NCBI GenBank assembly: GCA_031290725.1
Contig: JAITMZ010000114.1
Location: forward strand, 1-16,286
DNA length: 16,286 nt
Direction of reading: 5' to 3'
Source: Spirochaetaceae bacterium
GTDB lineage: Bacteria > Spirochaetota > Spirochaetia > Treponematales > Treponemataceae
Under the pieces are notes generated by a model that saw only the letters and a program-made list of their open reading frames with translations, searched no databases and was not told the origin of the DNA. Each line of letters begins with the position of its first letter. Position 1 is the first letter of the stretch. Positions 7,044-12,543 of the stretch are shown piece after piece. Both the position numbers and the translations under genes were made by a program.

Positions 7044-8031
7044 TTATCCGTCCTGGATACACCCGGAAATATTCCCGGGTGTGCCCTTCCTGAGCTTGCT
7101 GCGCTGGTACGGCCTCATGTATGTATTCGCCTTTGGCGCGGCGTATATGGTGCTACGGCGAATTTGCCGGGAGGGGGTATTGGGCAGCGGGGTTGTCCCC
7201 ACCGGTGACGACGTGATAAACTGTTTCACCACCGGCATTGTGGGGCTCCTCCTGGGGGCGCGGATCTTCTCCGCCCTGGTCTACGACACCAGCGGTATGT
7301 ACCTGGCCAAACCCTGGCTCATCTTCTGGCCCTTCGACGGCAGCGGCCATTTTACCGGCCTGGCGGGCATGTCGTACCACGGCGGCTATATCGGCGGCTT
7401 TCTGGGGATACTGTTCTGGTGCCTGCGCCATAAACAGTCCGCCCTCAAATGGATGGACGCCCTAGTGATTGCCATTCCCGCGGGCTACACCTTTGGCCGG
7501 CTGGGGAATTTTCTCAACGGTGAGCTTTTCGGCCGCATCACCACCGTGCCCTGGGGTATGCTTTTTCCGTCGGCCCGGCGCTTTTCCCTGTCCCTGGGCT
7601 GGGTGCGGCAATTCGCGGAGGAAGCCGGCCTGGATATCGCCGCCACGGGGGGTACCATTAACCTGCCGCGCCATCCCAGCCAGCTCTACGAAGCCTTCTT
7701 CGAGGGTATTTTTTTGTTCACCCTCCTGTGGGCCGTCCGGAAACGCAAACCCTTTGACGGCTTTATGTGCGCCCTCTACTCCATGGGCTACGGCATGGTG
7801 CGTTTTGTAATCGAGTATTTCCGGGAGCCCGACGCGGAGATCGGCTACCGAATAACCCGCAGCGCCGGAGCCGTCACTTACCGCAACGAATCTCTGGGAA
7901 ACATCTCTACCGGCCAGATTCTCTGTCTACTCATGATCGCCGGCGGCCTGACCTTCCTCATCCTGGGATGGCGGAACACAAAAAAAAACACCGCTATAGC
8001 GGGGAAGCGGGGAGGCCGGTCTCGGGTTTAA
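7027..8031 (+). CDS. lgt: Phosphatidylglycerol-prolipoprotein diacylglyceryl transferase
   Basis: 334 residues with about seven membrane helices. Lgt moves a diacylglyceryl group from phosphatidylglycerol to the lipobox cysteine of prolipoproteins at the cytoplasmic membrane, the first step of lipoprotein maturation. Family motifs: LRWYGLMYVFAFG near the N-terminus, GMSYHGGYIGGFLG (His118), the signature GRLGNFLNGELFGR (Arg158, Asn161, Glu166), HPSQLYEAFFEG, and RFVIEYFREPD near the C-terminus. The His and signature Arg match residues known to matter in the E. coli enzyme. The start ATG 7027 gives the normal N-terminus; its purine-rich ribosome site (GGAAAGGAAAAAG) is within the upstream gene. 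It is the last gene of the gcv operon. Lipoprotein-rich spirochaetes depend heavily on Lgt, and a lipobox protein is encoded nearby at 9579. Confidence 0.96.
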   Translation: MLLIVNYPSWIHPEIFPGVPFLSLLRWYGLMYVFAFGAAYMVLRRICREGVLGSGVVPTGDDVINCFTTGIVGLLLGARIFSALVYDTSGMYLAKPWLIFWPFDGSGHFTGLAGMSYHGGYIGGFLGILFWCLRHKQSALKWMDALVIAIPAGYTFGRLGNFLNGELFGRITTVPWGMLFPSARRFSLSLGWVRQFAEEAGLDIAATGGTINLPRHPSQLYEAFFEGIFLFTLLWAVRKRKPFDGFMCALYSMGYGMVRFVIEYFREPDAEIGYRITRSAGAVTYRNESLGNISTGQILCLLMIAGGLTFLILGWRNTKKNTAIAGKRGGRSRV

Positions 8032-8099
8032 TACCTTTTTCGCCCCTCGGGACGGGGTATTACACCCTTGCCACGAATAAATCAGCGATCTCCTACAGG

Positions 8100-8137
8100 G
8101 CACACCTAAAAACCCCGGCTGGGGTTTTTAGGTGTGC
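8100..8137. terminator. Bidirectional terminator between lgt and the BMP gene
   Basis: A perfect inverted repeat: 17-base arms (8100-8116 and 8121-8137) around the loop GGCT. The core is CCCC-GGCT-GGGG followed by TTTTTA on the plus strand, and the mirror image works on the minus strand. It separates converging genes. The rest of 8032-8207 holds two further dyads and no gene. Confidence 0.9.
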
Positions 8138-8140
8138 TTC

Positions 8141-8161
8141 GCATGTGCATATCGCACATGC
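8141..8161. repeat. Short inverted repeat after the terminator
   Basis: GCATGTGC (8141-8148) and GCACATGC (8154-8161) surround ATATC. Perfect 8-bp arms. Part of it (ATCGCACATGCAGTT) resembles ATCGCACACGCAATT at 1151-1165, at nearly the same distance from a similar hairpin. Confidence 0.6.
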
Positions 8162-8176
8162 AGTTTGAATCGGAAC

Positions 8177-8194
8177 ACTTCAAAAAACTGAAGT
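8177..8194 (-). terminator. Probable weak terminator of the BMP gene
   Basis: ACTTCA (8177-8182) and TGAAGT (8189-8194) form a 6-bp dyad 14 bases after the BMP stop codon. On the minus strand a T-run lies in the loop, so an alternative AAAAAC/GTTTTT stem is also possible. Weaker than the hairpin at 8100-8137 beyond it. Confidence 0.4.
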
Positions 8195-8207
8195 TTTTAG
8201 AAGCGCC

Positions 8208-9275
8208 CTACAGTTTGCTGTAGTCCACCGGTTTCCAGTCGATGGTGTCGGCCTTTGCCTTGAGGGCTGTCAGGGCCGCATCTACCCTGGAGCGAATCTC
8301 CGGGGTTACCTGGGCGGACAGGGCGTTGTTGTAGGTGAACACAAAGCCGTTGTTGTTGAAATTCATGGGGATACATTCACCGCCCTTCACTCCGGCATCC
8401 AGTTTCTGCACCAGACCGACGATGACCGCGGTATAGTTGTAAGACGAGGCGGCGATACACTTGGCCCCACCTTCGGAGGTGCCGATCTGGGCAATATCCT
8501 GGCCGAGCCACCACAGGGACTTGTCCGCATACTGGGCGTCACTCACAGCGCGGAGGGCGCCGATGGCCTGCTGGGAAGCGCCGGTGAGCACGTCCGCCCC
8601 GGCACGAATCTGGGTGTGCGCCACTTCTCCGGCTTTCACGAAGTCCGAGAATGATCCGCTGTGGGCGATCATGATCTTTGCCCGGGGATTCACCGCCTGA
8701 ATGCCCAGCACAAAGCCCCGGCCGTAGCGCGCCGCGTCGCCGCCGTCCACGGGCCCCACGTAGCCGATGGTATTGGCCTTGGTGGTGAGCCCCGCAATGA
8801 TGCCGTTCAGATAGCCGGTCTCCTCGCTTTCGGGCATGTAGGTGAACACGTTGGCCGGCCCCACCTCGGCACTGGTACCAAAGGCGAAGGTGATGTCCGG
8901 GTATTCGTCCGCCATCTCCAGTATCATGTTCTTGAACTGCGCGCCGTGACCGATGATCACGTTGTAGCCCTGGGACGCGTATTGCCGGGCCGCTGAACCC
9001 GCATCCACCGGCGCCATCTTTTCGCTGTAGCCCACCTCGATACGGCCGGGAAGCGCGGCCTGGGCTTCCTTGATGCCGTCGTACATGGCTTGCCCCCAGC
9101 CCTTGTCATCAATGGTACTTTCGATGATCAGGGCGATCTTGACCACCTTTGTGGCCGCAGAAGATGAGGCAGCGGGCGCGGCTTTTTCCTTACCACCCCC
9201 CGCAAAAGCGCTCATGGGTCCAAACACCAGCAGCAATCCCGCCACTGCCAACCAAAGGTTAATCCCTTTCTTCAT
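8208..9275 (-). CDS. BMP/PnrA-family periplasmic substrate-binding protein of an ABC transporter
   Basis: 355 residues from ATG 9275, placed by GGAGGG six bases upstream; an upstream in-frame GTG/TTG-type start would read through the leader. Residues 1-25 are a signal peptide (MKKGINLWLAVAGLLLVFG... ending AFA), followed by GGGKEKAAPAASSS, a low-complexity linker. There is no lipobox cysteine, although the best-known relatives (TmpC/PnrA of Treponema, BmpA-D of Borrelia) are lipoproteins. Family text: KVVKIALIIESTIDDKGWGQAMYDGIKEA, then YNVIIGHGAQFKN, DITFAFG, NTIGYVGPVDGG and AGADVLTGASQQAIGAL. PnrA-type proteins bind nucleosides in the periplasm, and others in the family bind different small solutes, so the ligand is unsettled. 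No ATPase or permease gene adjoins it. Confidence 0.9.
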   Translation of the reverse strand: MKKGINLWLAVAGLLLVFGPMSAFAGGGKEKAAPAASSSAATKVVKIALIIESTIDDKGWGQAMYDGIKEAQAALPGRIEVGYSEKMAPVDAGSAARQYASQGYNVIIGHGAQFKNMILEMADEYPDITFAFGTSAEVGPANVFTYMPESEETGYLNGIIAGLTTKANTIGYVGPVDGGDAARYGRGFVLGIQAVNPRAKIMIAHSGSFSDFVKAGEVAHTQIRAGADVLTGASQQAIGALRAVSDAQYADKSLWWLGQDIAQIGTSEGGAKCIAASSYNYTAVIVGLVQKLDAGVKGGECIPMNFNNNGFVFTYNNALSAQVTPEIRSRVDAALTALKAKADTIDWKPVDYSKL

Positions 9276-9294
9276 TTTTCCCTCCAAAATTAGA

Positions 9295-9329
9295 AAAATA
9301 AAAAAGCGACACGAACCCTTTCGCATCGC
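9295..9329 (-). terminator. Intrinsic-terminator-like hairpin in the BMP leader (possible attenuator)
   Basis: In the minus-strand RNA, GCGAUGCGAA (9329-9320) pairs with UUCGUGUCGC (9315-9306) through ten pairs, two of them G-U, around the loop AGGG. Six U, an A and five more U follow (9305-9294). It lies between the predicted transcript start (about 9335) and the ribosome site, so it would stop transcription before the gene unless relieved. Confidence 0.65.
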
Positions 9330-9348
9330 CTATGATAGTTTATCATAG
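9330..9348. promoter_or_regulatory. Palindromic operator candidate over the BMP -10 box
   Basis: CTATGATA (9330-9337), GTT, TATCATAG (9341-9348): a perfect 8-bp inverted repeat that covers the -10 box (9342-9347) and the expected transcript start. This is the classic place for a dimeric repressor to bind. Confidence 0.6.
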
Positions 9349-9370
9349 CAGAAAAAAATAAATGTGTCAA
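9342..9370 (-). promoter_or_regulatory. Promoter of the BMP gene
   Basis: On the minus strand, TTGACA (9370-9365), a 17-base spacer, then TATGAT (9347-9342). The leader to ATG 9275 would be about 60 bases and has a normal ribosome site, in contrast to the leaderless promoters in this window. Confidence 0.85.
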
Positions 9371-9427
9371 GGGCTTTCGCAAAATTTTGTGTAGAAAATT
9401 ACCAAAAATCGGGAAAGTATTGACTGA

Positions 9428-9456
9428 TTGTAAAAATATTTTTTCTGTGATATACT
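9428..9456 (+). promoter_or_regulatory. Promoter of the lipoprotein-LysM operon
   Basis: TTGTAA (9428-9433), a 17-base spacer, then TATACT (9451-9456). The leader is about 115 bases. Another -35-like TTGACT at 9420 has a 25-base spacing and is less likely. Confidence 0.65.
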
Positions 9457-9528
9457 TAATAGAGAAAAATTTTGAAGGGAGCACTGGTTTGTCCAGCGGC
9501 GCTGCCGTCAGGAGCACCGCTCACCAGG

Positions 9529-9582
9529 ATGTATCGGCACTCCTTTACTTTAATATGGTACGCCATTGGGAGGCGCGTATGA
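9529..9582 (+). CDS. Possible 17-residue upstream ORF (leader peptide)
   Basis: ATG at 9529 opens MYRHSFTLIWYAIGRRV and its TGA (9580-9582) overlaps the lipoprotein ATG as ATGA. Its own ribosome site is poor (AGGAG is 14 bases away; CCAGG is adjacent). It could couple translation, but it may be chance. Confidence 0.25.
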   Translation: MYRHSFTLIWYAIGRRV

Positions 9583-10181
9583 AAAAAACAATCGTCATCG
9601 CTTGTGCACTCTGTGTGCTGCTGGGCTGTGCGTCGGCACCGGAAGAAGCCCCTGCGGTACCGGAACAACCGGTCCAGTCTGTGCCGACAGCACCGGAACC
9701 GATGCCCGAACCCGCGCCGGCGCCCGCAGCACCGGCATCGGCGCCTGAACCCGCGCCGGTGTCCGCAGCACCGGAATTCGTACCAACGCCTGAACCGGCG
9801 CTTCCGGGGATTAGCGCTGCGGACAAGGAAGCCCTTACGCTCTGGGCAGCGGCGGAAAAAAACGAGGCCCTCCGGTCAAGAGCGCAGGGGGAGGATATAA
9901 AAGCGGCCGCCACCGAAAAGGAGCTGTTCGACCAGGGGAGCGCCGCATTGCAACGGGGGGACGCGAAACTGGGGGAAGAGGATTTTGGCGAGGCTCTTTC
10001 GGCCTATGAAATGGCCTGGGCGTTCTTTGACGACGCATATCAGACTGCCCTGACCAAGCGGGAACAGGCCCTGGAGGCCATGCGGATCGCCAGGGAACAC
10101 ACAAAGGCAGCGGAGAATTTCGCCCTGGAAGCGGACGCCATTTTCCCGCCCGACGCGATTCTTGAGGAGGTGCGGCAATGA
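9579..10181 (+). CDS. Proline-rich lipoprotein with helical C-terminal half
   Basis: 200 residues from ATG 9579, placed by GGGAGG seven bases upstream and by a proper lipoprotein signal at the new N-terminus: MKKTIVIACALCVLLGC, with the lipobox cysteine at residue 17. Mature residues about 18-75 are rich in Pro, Ala and Glu (PEPAPAPAAPASAPEPAPV), a likely extended linker across the periplasm. This stretch contains a 32-base repeat at 39-base spacing. Residues about 80-200 are charged and helical, with a TPR-like feel (FDQGSAALQRGDAKLGEEDFGEALSAY). The family is not recognised. The stop overlaps the ATG of the next gene, which encodes a secreted LysM-like protein, so the pair probably works together at the cell wall or outer membrane. 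It would be a substrate of Lgt. Confidence 0.85.
   Translation: MKKTIVIACALCVLLGCASAPEEAPAVPEQPVQSVPTAPEPMPEPAPAPAAPASAPEPAPVSAAPEFVPTPEPALPGISAADKEALTLWAAAEKNEALRSRAQGEDIKAAATEKELFDQGSAALQRGDAKLGEEDFGEALSAYEMAWAFFDDAYQTALTKREQALEAMRIAREHTKAAENFALEADAIFPPDAILEEVRQ
9704..9774 (+). repeat. Two 32-base direct repeats coding the Pro/Ala-rich linker
   Basis: Copies at 9704-9735 and 9743-9774 differ at only a few bases (consensus start GCCYGAACCCGCGCCGG, end CCGCAGCACCGG) and are 39 bases apart, that is 13 codons. Slippage or recombination here would lengthen or shorten the linker in frame. Confidence 0.8.
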
Positions 10182-10867
10182 AGAAAATCTGTATTTTTAT
10201 GACCCTGGTATTGTCCCTGACTTGGCTCCACGGCGTGAGTTGGACAGACAATGAGTTTCAGGTACTGGCAAATCGCTACAATCAATGGGCCGTCGAGGCA
10301 TTTAACCAGGGGGATTACGAAAAATCCATCGACTACGCCGCCCTGGCAAAAGAAAACGCCGCCCTGTCCCAGTCCTATGTGGAGATGATGCTTCGCAAAA
10401 CCAACGCCGAACACAAAATCCGGACCGCCCAGGATCGTATGCGCTGGGCCGAAAGCGCAGGCGCCCCGGAGAACTTCGCTGACGCCTACCGCACGGCCAC
10501 GGAAAACCTGGCCGCGGCTCTGGCGGAATACGACGGTCTGCATTACGACGAGGCTGCGAAGTTGGCCCAGCGCTGCGTGGATACCCTGGGGGTGGTCATC
10601 GAAGTTTCCCTGCCGCGTTTTTATGTGGTGCGGGTCTGGAAAGATTCGGGGGATTGTTTCTGGAATATCGCCGGGAAATCCTTTGTCTTCAACAACCCGC
10701 ATCTGTGGCGGGAACTCTATGAGGCGAACCGGAGCAAGCTGCCGAAACCCTCGAATCCAGACCTGATTGCGCCGGGAACGGTGCTGGAAATCCCCAGCCG
10801 CTCCGGAGAAATGCGGTCCGGCACCTACGACCCTGGAAAGACCTGGGATACCTACGGCGAAAAATAG
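10178..10867 (+). CDS. Secreted protein with C-terminal LysM-like domain
   Basis: 229 residues. Residues 1-20 form a signal peptide (MKKICIFMTLVLSLTWLHG) with no lipobox. Residues about 22-140 are helical and repeat-like (WAVEAFNQGDYEKSIDYAALAKENAAL). Residues about 149-207 look like a LysM module: YVVRVWKDSGDCFWNIAGKSF, then PHLWRELYEANRSKLPKPSNPDLIAPGTVLEIPS, the standard order of a LysM fold, which binds glycan chains of peptidoglycan. It likely sits in the periplasm against the wall. The ATG overlaps the lipoprotein stop (ATGA at 10178-10181), with GAGGAGG just upstream, so the two are coupled. No catalytic domain is present. After the stop, 10868-10965 shows no gene and no clear terminator. 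Confidence 0.85.
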   Translation: MKKICIFMTLVLSLTWLHGVSWTDNEFQVLANRYNQWAVEAFNQGDYEKSIDYAALAKENAALSQSYVEMMLRKTNAEHKIRTAQDRMRWAESAGAPENFADAYRTATENLAAALAEYDGLHYDEAAKLAQRCVDTLGVVIEVSLPRFYVVRVWKDSGDCFWNIAGKSFVFNNPHLWRELYEANRSKLPKPSNPDLIAPGTVLEIPSRSGEMRSGTYDPGKTWDTYGEK

Positions 10868-10965
10868 GGTGTCCGGAAACTTTTGAGGGATGCAGTCGGC
10901 GCGGTTCTTGAGGGCCATGCCCGAAGGCTCTCCGGTAGTCTCTGCCAGAATCCCCGGCACACGAC

Positions 10966-10994
10966 TTGAGTTTTGTCCGCCGGTGGGGTATACT
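10966..10994 (+). promoter_or_regulatory. Promoter of moaA (leaderless type)
   Basis: TTGAGT (10966-10971), a 17-base spacer, then TATACT (10989-10994). The moaA ATG at 11001 comes six bases later, so the transcript should start on the start codon. There is no space for a ribosome site or a molybdenum-cofactor riboswitch. Confidence 0.82.
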
Positions 10995-11000
10995 CTGTCC

Positions 11001-11948
11001 ATGGTAGACTCCCATGGCCGGAACATCGAATACCTCCGCCTGTCCCTCACGGAACGCTGCAACCTGCGTTGCGTGTATTGCCGGGACCGGGATCTTTCAC
11101 GCCCTGAGTCCCCCCTGAGCGCCGCCCAGATGGAGCGGATTCTCCGGGCGATGGTATCCCTGGGGATCAACCGGGTGCGGCTCACCGGCGGCGAGCCGCT
11201 GCTGTGTGCGGATCTGGAGCAAATTGTCGCCGCCGCAAACGCCATCCCCCGGATCAGCGATTTGGCGATGACCACCAACGGTCAGCTTCTGGCGTACCGT
11301 GCGGCGGGACTGAAGCGGGCGGGACTCATGCGGATAAACATCAGCCTGGATTCCCTGCGGGCCGACCGCTACCGGGATATCACCGGCGGGGGCAATGTGT
11401 CCCAGGTGCTGACGGGTATTGACGCAGCCCTGACCTGCGGTTTGACGCCGGTGAAGCTCAACTGTGTAGTCATCCGGGGGGTGAACGACAATGAAATCAA
11501 TGACTTTATCGCTCTGGCCCGGGAGCAGGCCCTGACCGTGCGATTCATCGAGCTCATGCCCCTGGGGGGTATCCGAGACGACAGCCGGAGGGTCTCCACC
11601 GAGGAAATCCTCATCTCCCACGGCGGCGGACTGGTCGAAATTCCGCCGGCCTATTCCGGCCAGCCCGCGCGGGAATACACCGGACCGGGCTTTCGGGGAG
11701 CCGTGGGATTCATCAGCGCCATGAGCCGGAGATTTTGCACCGAATGTAACCGCATCCGGGTCACCTCCGACGGCAAGCTCCGGCCCTGCCTGGGGGATAA
11801 CCGTGAGATAGACCTGCGGGAATCCCTGTCCCAGGGTGAAGATGCCCTGCGGGAAGCAATCCGCATCGGGGTCTACCGCAAGCCCGGGGGCCACCATTTT
11901 TCCGGTGCCTTTGAGTCCCCCCGGAAGATGAACCGCATTGGAGGGTAG
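11001..11948 (+). CDS. moaA: GTP 3',8-cyclase, radical SAM enzyme of molybdenum cofactor synthesis
   Basis: 315 residues, slightly shorter than the usual 325-340. MoaA converts GTP to 3',8-cyclo-GTP using S-adenosylmethionine and two [4Fe-4S] clusters, the first step of molybdopterin synthesis. The SAM cluster is CNLRCVYC (Cys20, Cys24, Cys27). The second cluster is CTEC plus a later Cys (Cys246, Cys249, Cys263), with the family's CX2CX13C spacing. VRLTGGEPLL, MTTNG, RINISLDSL and the C-terminal Gly-Gly (314-315), all expected, are present. ATG 11001 is chosen because the frame upstream runs through the promoter. The MOSC gene follows after five bases. In anaerobes of this kind the cofactor serves enzymes such as formate dehydrogenase, but none is encoded here. 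Confidence 0.97.
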   Translation: MVDSHGRNIEYLRLSLTERCNLRCVYCRDRDLSRPESPLSAAQMERILRAMVSLGINRVRLTGGEPLLCADLEQIVAAANAIPRISDLAMTTNGQLLAYRAAGLKRAGLMRINISLDSLRADRYRDITGGGNVSQVLTGIDAALTCGLTPVKLNCVVIRGVNDNEINDFIALAREQALTVRFIELMPLGGIRDDSRRVSTEEILISHGGGLVEIPPAYSGQPAREYTGPGFRGAVGFISAMSRRFCTECNRIRVTSDGKLRPCLGDNREIDLRESLSQGEDALREAIRIGVYRKPGGHHFSGAFESPRKMNRIGG

Positions 11949-11953
11949 GGCAG

Positions 11954-12406
11954 ATGGCGCACATCGTTTCAATCAACATCAGCGAAAAAAGGGGCACCGT
12001 GAAGCGCCCCGTGGAGGAGGCACGCCTCCTGTGCGGCATGGGTATCCAGGGTGATGCCCATGCCGGGGACTGGCATCGGCAGATAAGCATTCTGGCCCAG
12101 GAGAGCATCCATAAAATGGCTGTCCGGGGACTGGAAGGCCTCACTCCGGGGACGTTTGCGGAAAACATCACCACCACAGGGATTGGGCTGCACACCCTGC
12201 CGCTGGGTGCCCGGCTGCGTCTGGGGGACTGCAAAGTGGAGATTACCCAGATCGGCAAGGAGTGCCACCGGGGCTGTGAGGTTTACCGCCGCACCGGGAT
12301 GTGCGTCATGCCCAGGGAAGGAATTTTTGCGCAGGTCATCACCGGAGGCATACTGCGCCCCGGAGACCCCGTTGAGGTGCTGCCGGAACCCCGCACCGGC
12401 AGTTGA
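11954..12406 (+). CDS. MOSC-domain protein, probably linked to molybdenum cofactor
   Basis: 150 residues, essentially one MOSC domain. Such domains (named for molybdenum cofactor sulfurase C-terminus) bind or transfer sulfur or the cofactor. Visible family text: GMGIQGDAHAGDWHRQISILAQESI, TPGTFAENITTTGIGL, ITQIGKECHRGCEVYR and CVMPREGIFAQVITGG. Conserved cysteines are Cys104, Cys108 and Cys117; the ECHRGC stretch probably forms the sulfur-carrying site. It starts five bases after moaA, with its ribosome site (GGAGGG) made from the last moaA codons, so the two are cotranscribed and coupled. The exact substrate of small stand-alone MOSC proteins is not settled in general. The stop is followed by 137 bases with two promoters and no further gene. 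Confidence 0.92.
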   Translation: MAHIVSINISEKRGTVKRPVEEARLLCGMGIQGDAHAGDWHRQISILAQESIHKMAVRGLEGLTPGTFAENITTTGIGLHTLPLGARLRLGDCKVEITQIGKECHRGCEVYRRTGMCVMPREGIFAQVITGGILRPGDPVEVLPEPRTGS

Positions 12407-12451
12407 CCTTGGCCGAATCTCTACCAAAAAGCCGGAAGACCGCGATGACAG

Positions 12452-12480
12452 TTGACTTTTGGTGGTGCAGCGCCTATAGT
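12452..12480 (+). promoter_or_regulatory. Upstream promoter P1 for the activase gene
   Basis: TTGACT (12452-12457), a 17-base spacer, then TATAGT (12475-12480). It would give a leader of about 57 bases, but no ribosome site is near ATG 12544. Confidence 0.65.
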
Positions 12481-12506
12481 GGGCGCGGAATCCCAGGCGC
12501 CAGGAT

Positions 12507-12535
12507 TTGACTTTTCCCCCCCGTTGAGCTATGTT
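12507..12535 (+). promoter_or_regulatory. Proximal promoter P2 for the activase gene (leaderless type)
   Basis: TTGACT (12507-12512), a 17-base spacer, then TATGTT (12530-12535), overlapping further TATATA sequence. ATG 12544 begins eight bases after the box. No Shine-Dalgarno sequence is present. Confidence 0.6.
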
Positions 12536-12543
12536 ATATAGGT

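Noticed and set aside
9387..9578. N-terminal extension of the lipoprotein
   Set aside because: Crosses the promoter and would bury the lipobox signal peptide; GGGAGG fixes ATG 9579.
10868..11000. N-terminal extension of MoaA from 10890 (37 extra residues)
   Set aside because: It spans the moaA promoter, and MoaA's conserved N-terminus starts at ATG 11001.
10040..11278. 412-residue open frame on the minus strand
   Set aside because: Runs antisense through the lipoprotein, LysM and moaA genes, whose products are clear. No coherent domain and no ribosome site.
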